Assembly (NCBI GenBank): GCA_030549495.1
Contig: JAUIRK010000510.1
Span: forward strand, 62,001-126,000
Source: Nectonema munidae
Taxonomy: Eukaryota; Nematomorpha; Nectonematoida; Nectonematidae
DNA: 64,000 bases
Direction of reading: 5' to 3'
The translations under genes were made by a program, and so were the position numbers. The stretch's first letter is position 1. Each line of letters starts with the position of its first letter. The notes under the pieces were generated by a model. The model made no database searches, was not told the origin of the DNA, and saw nothing but the letters and a program-made list of their open reading frames with translations. Of the stretch, positions 11,268-21,189 are shown in pieces.

Positions 11268-12252
11268 GAAGATTGTATAAGATGATTCCTTGCTTTTCTG
11301 TGTCACTAATCTAGCTTGGTAACATTTCGTAAAAAAATATTAAAGATCATTTTTGAGGCATGGTATAAAATTTCATTTGGTTAGAGTATAGCATATCTTC
11401 CAATAGACTATACAGATAGAATATGACAATCGGTTTCAATAACTGGTAAATGGCAATAAGGAGGGATAAAAACTTAATTATATCTAATGGGTAATGATCT
11501 ATGATATATGAATTATTTTGTTTCTTTGTTGAGCTGTTCACAAACTTTGTAAAATTATCAGGGCTGCTGTCTTTATATAATTTTTTAATAGCTCAGCGTC
11601 TCATTTAAGAAATTAAATCAACATAAAATTTATTCAAAATTGTCTGAATAATCCAAACAACAAGTCAATAGGGTGGATGCATCTGCTTTGTCTAAGTTTA
11701 GCTCTGTTTGGGCGAATGGAACTCTCATATTACTTACCTCGAATCTGTTTCGGACTTTGGCTTCAATGACAAGTAGCATTTAAAGCGCTATCGTACGCTC
11801 ATATGTAGTCGAAAATCGAATTAGAACATTCAGAGCAATCTTTACAACAGCAGAACAGGAATGCTCTATTTCAATCGAAAACTCGCTAGACATTTCACAA
11901 AAAAACATGTTTCCACCTCCTCAATCATTAATCAAATAAATGAACCGTTTTGAATTAAGAAGTCTTCTGGGGCCAGATTACTGTCAAGATTATAAACGGT
12001 TTTTGTTCAAATTTTTGTAATTTAAGAAAATAAAGAGAAATTTCTAGGCTAAGATACGCTACTGTTTTATGGCCTCCAGGACATTTTCATTGATGAAAAT
12101 AAATATGTTCGAAAAATCGAGCAAAATTTTTCTTCTATATGAATGCCATAATTTCACCTTTTTAATAGCTGACAAATTTTTATGAAGAAGAAGAAGAATT
12201 TATTTTTACATACATACATCAAGTAAGGAATCATCTTATATAATCTTCGTAT
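11268..12252. repeat. Inverted repeat pair about 0.95 kb apart
   Basis: GAAGATTGTATAAGATGATT at about 11268 is followed by CCTTGCTT. AAGTAAGGAATCATCTTATA then TAATCTTC ends at about 12252 and is its near-complement over about 28 bp. This could be the terminal repeats of a roughly 1-kb non-autonomous element or a chance duplication. I see no duplicated target site. The enclosed DNA has no recognised gene. Confidence 0.4.
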
Positions 12253-12984
12253 CATTGCTAGAGCTACATCTGTATTCAGTTAGTAAAGTAAATTGTTTGA
12301 AAATACCACTAACTTCGGTGTAGGAATTGACAGGCATGAATTCTTTTATTGAAAATTGGCGTTTTTAGAAATTGAAGGCCTATAATATTCCGAAGAAAAA
12401 AATGCTGCAAACCTTAAATCTATACGAATTAGCTATTTCATTCCCTTAGTGATATGCGATAATAATCATCTGATAATGAAGTTGTTTGTACTAAGTTTTA
12501 TTAGCAAAAATGTGAAGGAATTTTTGATAAAAAAAAAACTGAAACTTTAAATGAAATGAATATCTAAGAATAATTTAGATTCTGGAATAAAAGACTTGAT
12601 TGTTTAAATTATATTTAGCAAATATAATAAGGTCATCTTTCCTAACTTTTGTATCTTAGTACATTTATCTACCTCTTTCAGTTACAGAAATCAATAGGGA
12701 TAAACCTTCTAAACTCATAGAGAATACTTATAATAAAGAACTTATAGAGAGGATATAGAGAAACGTAAAGTTATTTGGAGGTGTTTGTTTTTTCCGCTCC
12801 GCCCCCCTCGGTGTGCGCCATTGTGGGTATCTAATAAAAACTAAATTTTATTAGAATATTGACAGACTCTTCTCAAGTCCAACAAAGGAATAGGAGTTGG
12901 CTATAAATAGTTTATTTTTTTTGGAGTCCAAGATTAGTCTTGCATTAATTCTCCTTATAACTTCCTTAAAACCTGATTTTGTAT
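12253..12984. other. No feature seen
   Basis: AT-rich DNA with a GC-richer patch at about 12795-12825; no gene or repeat recognised. Confidence 0.35.
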
Positions 12985-13635
12985 ATTATACTCTCGTTTA
13001 CTCGAAGCTCAACGGCCTTGGCCAAACACTTTGAGCTATCGTGAGTTCAACTTAACAAAACTTGGACTCAAATCTGCTAAATTTTCTAGGAAAAGAGTTG
13101 AAAAAAAAGCCTGATGTTTTGAGTTGCCTTATTGGGTTGAAAGACATACTCTATTATTAGTGTCAAAGTTTTTGGTAGGAGGAGAGGTACTTGTGCAAAG
13201 AAATTTACTATTGTAAAAAAGAAACTTAAATATTATGTAATAAGGTTTGTACATAATAACAGTGTTTAAGTGAATTTTAGATTAATGAAGAAAGTGTTAA
13301 TAACGAAAACACATGTGAAGCAAACAAATTAATAAATTAAAATTTATCAACAAAACCATATTTTTATTGTTTATAACATGTTTGTTTGAGTTCAAAACTG
13401 ATTTTATGGGAGAAATTTCTGATTTTTTTGAAAAAGATTTCATATTGATAACAGTAAAAGATGTAGAAATTTTTAGTAAGAAAGCGGGAATGGAAGAGAT
13501 AGAAAAGCAATTTTTAAAAGCAACTACACACCCCACTCTCACCCCATCTAAACCCATTCTTGTTATCCTGGTTTGTGAAAGGGGGTCTACATGCATACTC
13601 AGTCTTGCCGATAAGGGAAAGCAAGTAATGGCTGC

Positions 13636-14400
13636 CAGTGTTGCCACTCTAAATTTCAAATAATCCCAAGATTTTATTATAAAAAAATCAAGGTGTATAT
13701 TAAAAACCCAAGATCATTAAAAACAGTGTTGTAAATGTAAAATCATTTAGATTTTGAAGAAAAAAACTTTTAAATCACTTTTTGAGTCTATCAAGATATC
13801 TTTTGTGCACATTTCCATTTTGCAAGTCTGAAAGAACCTCTTTTGTTGGTTTCCATGTAATACATGAATCACCATTCCTTTTTAAATGTTGTCGTGCTAA
13901 AATTTGATCTTTTGTAGTTGATGCTTTTAATTTATTGGTAAGTTTCGTCTTCGTATTGTTAAGTTGAGAAAAATATCTCCCCCGAAGCGGAAGAATGAAG
14001 CAGTATTGTCATGTTTGTCATAAATTTAGACAAATTTAAATATTTTGGGCGGTTAAAGATATCTTCACGAATTTTATACCAAAATTTTATAATTTAAATT
14101 ATTATTACCTAAAAATTTGAAGGCTTGAAATTCATCGTAGAAGTCATCAAGATTAATATCTACGTCTTGAATCATCGCTTTAAAATATGAAGCTAAATTT
14201 GTAAATAAAACTTATTGAATTATCTTGTGCGATAATAACCGGATCTAAAACCTTTAAGTTAGCTACAGCACTGTTTTCGTTAAAAACAAATCTTTTTTTG
14301 ATTTGAATACATCTTTCTTTCAAATACATTAAGCAGTTAGTTTTGAATTCTTTTTCTTCGGGCTGTGGCAATGATTCTTTAATAGGAAGAGACATCGTTT
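13636..14400 (-). pseudogene. hAT transposase C-terminal relic, minus strand
   Basis: CAGTGTTGCCACTC at 13636 looks like a hAT terminus. Inside, minus-strand reading gives pieces of a hAT C-terminal region: MSLPIKESLPQPEEKEF and YLKERCIQIKKRF at 14180-14395, and LNNTKTKLTNKLKASTTKDQ, RNGDSCITWKPTKEV at about 13800-13970. Several frame breaks. The opposite end is not identified. Confidence 0.45.
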
Positions 14401-14759
14401 TTCCACCAAGGAATATATTTTCGAGTGAAGTGTGTAATCGTTCATCATTTGGATCTCCAACTATTCATCAACAAACATGTGTTTAGGGAACGCATTAATC
14501 TCTGCTTTCTCATAATATTAATAATACCCTAATAAAGTAAGTGCTTGATTATCCTAGTTTTACTTGTAATTGACAAAAAACTGGGAATTTTTTATAAAAC
14601 TAAGAGGAATTTTAAAAAATATACTATAATTCACAATGCATAAGTCATAAATGCCATTAACAAGATTCGTAGCAGTGCGCTCAATGGTAGGTTATTTTCT
14701 CAGTTGTGTAAAGAAAATAACGAGGACTTCAATCTGCTACTGCTTTATACCGAAGTTAA

Positions 14760-15521
14760 ATGTCTGTCAAAAAGACTTTGTTTAACAAGATTTTTTCTCT
14801 TTTTGAAACTGTTTTAGATTTTTTGAGTCCTAAACATCCCGTTCTCAAAGAAAACCTGATTAAATTCAAAGCAGATATTGCTTATTTAAGTGATTTGTAC
14901 ACTAAATTTAATGATGTCAACTTACAGTTACAAGGAGACAGACTGAATTTAATTAAGACAAAGTCTATTGCTGCAACTTTTATGGGCAAAATTAACTTGA
15001 TGAAACAAAATATTGGAAAACGCCAACTTTCTGAGTTTCCTAATTTATCATCGACTCACGTTGAAGATGATAACTTTTTGGTATATATCCAGCATTTAAA
15101 TACTCTTCATGAAGATTTTAGAGTTAGATTTGATGACATTTTAATTCTGAACATACCTCATCGGCTAATAAACCCATTTGATGAATCTGAAGTAGAAGAT
15201 ATCGCATTACAAGAAGAACTGATTGAAATTCGCTGTAACGAAGAGCTTAGGGTGGTTTTTAAAAAAGGTTATCAGCAGTTTTGGTTCCAAAAAGAAATTT
15301 CTTTTGCTTATCCCAAATTATGGGCTATTGCAAACAAACTATTGATTGCTTTTCCATCTTCGTACCTAGTGGAGAAGGGTTTCAGCGTTGTTAATAATCT
15401 CACAAAAAAGCGAAACAGATTACAAATTGTCCAACGTGGAGACTTGATATTGAATCTCACCAACTTGAAACCAAATAATGACAAACTGCTTGCAAACCAT
15501 CAAACTCATCCTTCACATTGA
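14760..15521 (+). pseudogene. hAT (Charlie/ZBED-like) transposase, C-terminal half, 253 aa open
   Basis: A clean 253-aa frame with the C-terminal half of a ZBED5/SCAND3-like hAT transposase. It has a helical region (LKENLIKFKADIAYLSDLYT, LNLIKTKSIAATFMGKI), then WAIANKLLIAFPSSYLVEKG with FSVVNNLTKKRNRL, the hAT dimerisation region, to the stop at 15519-15521. The N-terminal BED and first catalytic residues are absent upstream. GGAACCTCTG at 15791-15800 is the complement of a typical CAGAGGTTCC Charlie-type terminus, giving the right end. 5'-truncated element. Confidence 0.65.
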
Positions 15522-15800
15522 AAACATTAGTTTACCTTTCTTTGTGCCACATTCATTTCAATTTTATTTTGCTTGAAAATTCGATTTAAAATTCCCCCAA
15601 TAAAATCTTTTATTTTTTTCCCATTTAATTCATGATTACAAAATCTGAAATAAGCTGGCACAGTAAGTTGTTAAAACTAAGAGTTAACTTTTAAAACTTT
15701 GTATTAATTAACGAAGTTCAGCATAGTTAATACAAGGGGTCGTTGGTGACCAAAAAAAAGATCCAGGAGTCCATAAGTTAGAAAAGTTTGGGAACCTCTG
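15522..15800 (+). mobile_element. 3' terminal region of the hAT relic
   Basis: Non-coding end following the hAT frame. On the minus strand it begins CAGAGGTTCCCAAACTTTTC at 15800, the pattern of Charlie-group hAT termini. The matching left terminus was not found, in line with 5' truncation. Confidence 0.5.
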
Positions 15801-16042
15801 AACTTCTACCCCTGGTAGAAGAGAGCGTGAGAATTTTCTCCATCATAACTTAGATGCATCCCTCATTGAAAGTGTAAATCATTTTACTAAAAAGTGACCT
15901 GTAAAAAGATTATTGTTTTAGAAAAGGTAATAAAAAGTTTATTTATTATATCAATCATTTTTCATTTTGTAAAAATAATCATTTATGCAGGTTTGTTTGA
16001 TTTCATCAATGAAATTTTCAATGTGTGTGAGCTTGTTTAATA

Positions 16043-17860
16043 TAGGGCAAACAATTTTTGACCTAAAATTTCGCGTTTATTGACTTTGTCCTTCAAAATT
16101 TTGACTTTTTAACCTAAAATCCTAAAATTTTGACTTAAAATTTTTTTTTAAAAATTGCAAATTTTCAAACTAATGAATAAATTTATTGCACAATACTCAT
16201 TTCATTCGCACCCGAAAACAAAAAAAAATTAAACATTTTAGTTAAAATAAAATAACATATATTTAAAAATGTTATTCGCAATTGAAATTTCGATCTTTAG
16301 CCAATAGCTTTTTCAACATCGAAAAAGATCCTTCAAGCGACGCTGTGGTCGATTGGTATTTTTGGAGAAGGAGATACACACTGGGTGAAACATTATGATT
16401 TTCCAATTGTATAATTTTGGAAATGTCTTTTTTTTTTATATAACTTTCGATTCCACATACGTCTTGGTTGAATTTCAAGTTGTTGAACAATTTTTGAGCA
16501 TTTTCACTTGAAAAACTTGAGGACTGCGATTTTTCAACAATATCCGCAAGCTGTAAATAATTTTGTTTAATCAAAAAAAATTGCTTTGTGAGTTGTGAAT
16601 TATTTACACTTTTTTTGCTCTTTGTACCAAAATTCCACCGTCACTTTTGAAACTATTAACAATTTCTCTCACCTGGCATAAATTGTCAGCGTAGTATGTT
16701 GCAGCTCTAAGCCTTGCCCATCTTGTTACCACAGGGCACGGTGGAAATCCAATTGATTTGAAAAGATTTCGTCTTTTTTTGTTTTTCACTGTAGCTGCCT
16801 TTACCGATGGTATTAAATCGTCTACTTCTTGGAATTTCATACTAAAATTATGCATAAGATGGCAGAAACAGGTCACATGAAAAAGTCAATCGTATTTTTT
16901 TTTATATCACTAGCACAACTTAAGTTGTAAGAAGCTGAGCAAGAAAAAAAAATTCCATTCACCTTGAAATCAATGAAGGTTTTTTCGATTATCTCTTTAA
17001 GAATTTCGCTACTCAAATTCTTATCGATCGCTTCACAGTTGGTTAAATAAGCCTTTATTGGCTCATCGATCGAGCCAATTAAAGTATTGACAAAAAATTG
17101 ATTCGAAACCTGACTTTCATCTATTACTAAAAAATTTGCTTGTTTGTTAGTTTCTCTTTGAGCTCATTAAGATTTATGTTGGATTCTAGAAAAGAAACGA
17201 TGACACGTTCAGAAAAACTTTTTTTAACAGGTTCAGTAAAATTTTGTATAGACGAAGTAGAGGAAAGGGAAGCCAAAAATTTCTGATGCTTTTTGCTATT
17301 TCTATGACTTTCGACGAAAAAAGTTTTTTCTATTTTAACATTGACTTTGCAAAGTTTGCAAAACAGCTCTTTATTATCGATCTCGAATTCTTTTGGGTAT
17401 TTCGAAACTAAAGTATTGACTTTTGATGAATATGTTTTTGCAGGTTTAGGCATGATTGACAAAAATTTATATGAATCTTAAAAAGAAATATTGATATTTA
17501 AATATTGATATTTGATATTAAATAATTATTTAATATTGATATAATAATTTAAATTATTTTTAAATTAATTAAATTAAATTAAAAACTGGGTGTTTAAAAA
17601 AAAATTTTTTTACTATTGATTTTGTGAAAACATTTTTTCTCAAATCGGATTTTTCGATTTTTATTTTTGAAATTTGAAAGTTTTGAAAAAAATTTGACTT
17701 TATGAATTTTTTTTGACATATCGAATTTTTTTTGACTTTATTGACTTAATAAAAATTATATTTTGAAAGAAAATTAGGTGCTGAATCGAATGAGCATAGT
17801 TAGAAATCGCCTAGTTCAGCGCAAATTTTTTTTTTACTTTATTGACTTTTGTTCGCCCTG
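16043..17860 (-). mobile_element. hAT element with CGGBP1-like zinc finger, inserted in the pogo element
   Basis: The ends are TAGGGCAAACAATTTTTGAC at 16043 and, on the minus strand from 17860, CAGGGCGAACAAAAGTCAAT. TAATA flanks both sides, a worn target duplication. Minus-strand frames: 17127-17462 (MPKPAKTYSSKVNTLVSKYP, then CKLCKV and H..SKKHQ, a CGGBP1-like C2H2 finger); 16604-16876 (FPPCPVVTRWARLRAATYYA, the hAT 'RW' block); 16272-16574 (C-terminal dimerisation region with TTASLEGSFSMLKKLLAKDR). It has several frame breaks and is inactive. Its insertion splits the pogo C-terminus. Confidence 0.75.
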
Positions 17861-19134
17861 CTAATAACGCTTCACCATCACTTCGGGATTTTATAAATTT
17901 ACGCAGAGTTGCACATATGCAGCAGCTACTGGTGTATGTAAATCTGTGCCAGCACTTTCGTCTCATCGTCTTCTTCATCACTATTTTCTTGTTGGCCTTG
18001 ATTGGGTTTGTCGCTGACAGCAGCAACAATTTCTTCATCAGGCATAGCCCGCAGGTTATCACTCTTTCATCGACAATAACATAATCTTCAAATGACTCCA
18101 CTTCTACCCCAAACGTAGTAGCTCTTTTGCAAACTTCTTCTAATTGAACATCATTTTCGTCTTCGACACTAACGTTGGTGTTATCATTAGACAATTGTGC
18201 TTTTTTGAAACAATTAGCAATTGTTGTTGAAGTAACAGAAGACCAAGAAGCTCAAAAACAGTTACTTTGACAATAGGGTTATTATTTTCCATGGGTGTGG
18301 TAAGTTTATCAACAAGTAGACGTCGGTAATTTGTTTTCAAGTTTTTTATAATGCCCTGATCCATTGGTTGTGTTTTGGAAGTTGTGTTTGGAGGTAAATA
18401 AACGATCTCAATATTAGTAAGTGCAAGGCGTGAGTGAGAAGGAACATTATCTACTATGAGAACAATCTTTTTTTTTCGAAGCAGAATAGACGGTTTAATG
18501 TTATCAGCCAGTTTGTAAAAATCTTTGATGTCATCCAGGCCTTTTTATTGTTCGTGTAATTTGTTGGAATAGTTTTAACATTCTTGAAACAATGAGGCCT
18601 GGCTGATTTTCCAATCACCAAAAGTGGAACTTTGTCTGTACCATTCATGTTTGCACAGAGAAGAACAGTCAATCTCTCTTTGGAGAACTTTCCAGATGAA
18701 CACTGTTCGCCTTTAAGTGTAAGTGACTTGGAAGGAAGAAGCTTATAGAAAAGTCCTGACTCGTCAGCGTTGTAAATACAATTTGTAGTGTACTTGTTAA
18801 GAAGTCTTGGTAAGAACGTGGAAACCCAGTTCTCAATTTAATCATATGTTACACTTATTGACTCTCCACATACGAAAACATATGTTATGTCTATCCTTAA
18901 ATTTTGTTAGCCAGCCATCACGGCAGTAAAGTTTGAGTGCTGAAAGTCTGATGCATACTTTGCTGCTTTTTCTTGTAGCATCGGGCCTGAAACAGGAATG
19001 TTTTGTGCCCGTGCGTTTTTAAACCAAATGAAAAGGGCTTCTTCTACATCAGGATAGTGTGGAAGACGAATACGTTTAATTGAGGGATTTTTATTTTCAT
19101 AGGCCTGACTTATTTCATCAGATTTTTTATCCAT
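17861..19134 (-). pseudogene. pogo/Tigger transposase (DDD), broken
   Basis: From the 5' side: MDKKSDEISQ with LPHYPDVEEALFIWF and GPMLQEKA (HTH_Tnp_Tc5 DNA-binding domain). Then, across frame breaks: YNADESGLFYKLLPSK at about 18780-18735 (first catalytic D), LTVLLCANMNGTDKVPLLVI at about 18670, IVLIVDNVPSHSR at about 18470 (second D), and LPPNTTSKTQPMDQGIIK at about 18370 (third D, the DDD pattern of pogo/Tigger). The C-terminal part is interrupted by the hAT at 16043-17860. At least three frame changes or stops are visible, so it cannot make an active transposase. It is host DNA-transposon debris, not a jerky/CENP-B gene. Confidence 0.75.
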
Positions 19135-19374
19135 GTTGACAATGTGTTTAACGGTATTCCAAACTGTTTTGCAATTTGTGTCTTGGAATTTTTTTCAACG
19201 GAAAGCTTATTAGATCAAATGATTGATTTTTCTTAACTTTAGCACACACAGAAAAGCAATAGTGTCATAAAACGCATGCTTCAATAATTTCAATTAATCA
19301 ATATGTTTTTGAAAATAACACTTCAACTTATAGAGAGAATACTGATAGATTTTTTCATGCACGGGACTTGTGAA

Positions 19375-20430
19375 CAGGGTTGCCAATTTGGATATTTTAT
19401 ATCTAAATTTAGATAATTTTAAGTTCTCTTAGATGTAAAAATTTGTTTTTTGGATATAAACCGTTTTTAGATATTTTTTCATATTTCTATATATTTTTCC
19501 TTTTTGGGCTTTTTTTTATTAGATTTTTCAATCTAAATTGTTGTTTTTTCTTCATTTTTGAAAATTGAACTCAGTTTTTCCAACTTTATTCTGATGGCGT
19601 TTTTCTTCTAATCTTTTTTTATTTTTAAATAGAAAGCTTTGTAAGTATGTATTGTTTTTTTTAATTTCAAAAACTGAATAATTTTTATGTCAAATTATCT
19701 ATAATAGGTTTGTTTTCTCTTTAGAGCACTGTTATCATGGAAATACTTTAATGAATAAAAAATTATCTTTTTTTTAGAAATTAGTATAAATGCCTAAAAT
19801 AAAATATACCCAAAAATTCAGAAAAGGGTGGTTGCAGGATTCCTCTCTTAAAAATAGATTATTGCTGTTCCCACGGATGAAAAAAAGCCTTTTGTAAGTT
19901 TTGCAAAACTGATGAATTCTGGAAATAAGTTTTTCAATACAAAGATTCATCAGAAGAAAATCCTTTCAAAGAAATTGTCGAATGTGCTCTTTTTGCACTA
20001 TCAATACCACATTCAAATGCTGAAATTGAGAGAGTTTTTATATTTGTGAATTACGTGAAATCGAAACTAAGAAATAAACTGAAATTGCTTCTCCTGAATG
20101 CGCTCTTAATGGTCAATTTAGTCTCATTCGATCAAAGACGTTTTGTTACTCATATGATATACCCACCAAAGCCCTTAATAAAATCGGCACCCTTCAACAA
20201 CTATGAACAAAGCGTACAAACTCATTTCGAAAAAGAAGAATCGATCTTTTTTCATTGAATTTTGATGTTTAGGTTTTTTAGTTCAAATAAAGAAATGAAA
20301 AATAAAGTCTTTTTTTTCTTATATTCATAATGGATTGAGACTAAATATTTTAGATAATTTTTTTAGATATTTTTAGATGTTCTTTTAGGCAAATTTAGAT
20401 ATAAAGTCTGAAAAATAGTTGGCAACCCTG
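19375..20430 (+). mobile_element. Non-autonomous hAT (internally deleted), 1056 bp, perfect 8-bp duplication
   Basis: Terminal inverted repeats CAGGGTTGCCAATTT (19375) and ATAGTTGGCAACCCTG (ending 20430) are flanked by CTTGTGAA at 19367-19374 and 20431-20438, an exact 8-bp duplication as made by hAT elements. Inside are both ends of a transposase: MPKIKYTQKFRKGWLQDSSL from 19790, and about 19970-20130 reading ALFALSIPHSNAEIERVF and VNYVKSKLRNKLKL (hAT dimerisation motif). The catalytic middle is missing, so it would need a full-length relative for transposition. It sits in the 5' part of the pogo element and is therefore younger than it. Confidence 0.9.
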
Positions 20431-20996
20431 CTTGTGAAACGCTTCGGGATAAACGAAGATTCGAGTTATTAAGTTCGAGATATCGTATTTAAATTAAAAT
20501 TGAAAAGGCCTCAAAGGGAGGGGAATAAAAAAACTTTGACTTATCGAACTTCGAGAAAACGAAATTATACTGTCCTACTAATTTAGAGAGCAAGACCTAT
20601 TTAGAAGAGTTCAGTCCTTATTATGTTGGTTTTCTCGGAAATTTGTAATTCATTTTTAGGCAATTATCGGTTATCTGATGCATCGACGTAAAAGGGATGT
20701 AAAAATGGAAGATAGTTTAAATTTTTGGTTTTTGTAGACTTCCCTCGCAGTGCACAACCTTAGGGGATTCTCGTTTACTCTTTGACTAGGATGCCAAGCC
20801 TAGAGGATTGGATTAAATTTTTCGATGACAGTTTTACAAGTGAAAAATTTTGAGGCTAAGTTTAAAATCTCTCTTTTTGATCTAACGATTTTCGAGTATC
20901 TAACATGAACTATATCAAAATTTTGTTCTTTAGTGTTTTGAAGTCATTAAATTTTTGTTATTTAATTGCAGATGTGAGTTTGGTCAACAGTACGCC

Positions 20997-21189
20997 ATGA
21001 TGTCAATTTTTCATTTTGAAAATGATCCTAGAATTTCTCTAATATATGGCTTGACCGCGTTTAGGCGAAATTTTGTTTCTTCCTTCAAAGACAAGAAAAG
21101 ATTATTTAAATTTCAGCCAATGTTGTCACCCGATACCGAAGATTTTTGGCTTAAAATGTTTTGGTCTCTCAAATTTGGTGGCAAAGTGG
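20997..21189 (+). CDS. NDUFA11-like exon 1 (first coding)
   Basis: Starts MMSIFHFENDPRISLIYG and ends at GGKV plus one base before GTTAGA at 21190. The upstream splice acceptor TTTAATTGCAG lies at 20961-20971, so the 5'-UTR is probably spliced. The first hydrophobic segment begins at its end. Confidence 0.55.

Larger units (their letters stand above)
12985..20577 (-). mobile_element. pogo/Tigger (Tc1-mariner superfamily) element, fragmented by nested insertions
   Basis: The transposase reads on the minus strand: a Tc5/CENP-B-type helix-turn-helix at 18907-19134, catalytic parts at about 18330-18830, and a C-terminal tail continuing left of a hAT insertion at about 15940-16042 (LTHIENFIDEIKQ). 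The right terminus at about 20572 reads CAGTATAATTTCGTTTTCTC on the minus strand, a pogo-like end. A similar TATACTCTCGTTTACTCGAAG at 12985 may be the other end. Insertions: a hAT at 19375-20430, a hAT at 16043-17860, and hAT relics at about 13.6-15.8 kb. The right half is firm; the left boundary is tentative. Confidence 0.6.

Noticed and set aside
13297-13663. Overlapping open frames on both strands (98 and 120 aa)
   Set aside because: They lie at the edge of a hAT relic, overlap antisense to each other, and neither shows a domain.
20790-20852. MPSLEDWIKFFDDSF as a possible first coding exon of the NDUFA11-like gene
   Set aside because: Its available GT donors give phase 1, while the acceptor at 20971 would need phase 2 to keep the frame. 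In-frame ATGATG at 20997 is a better start.
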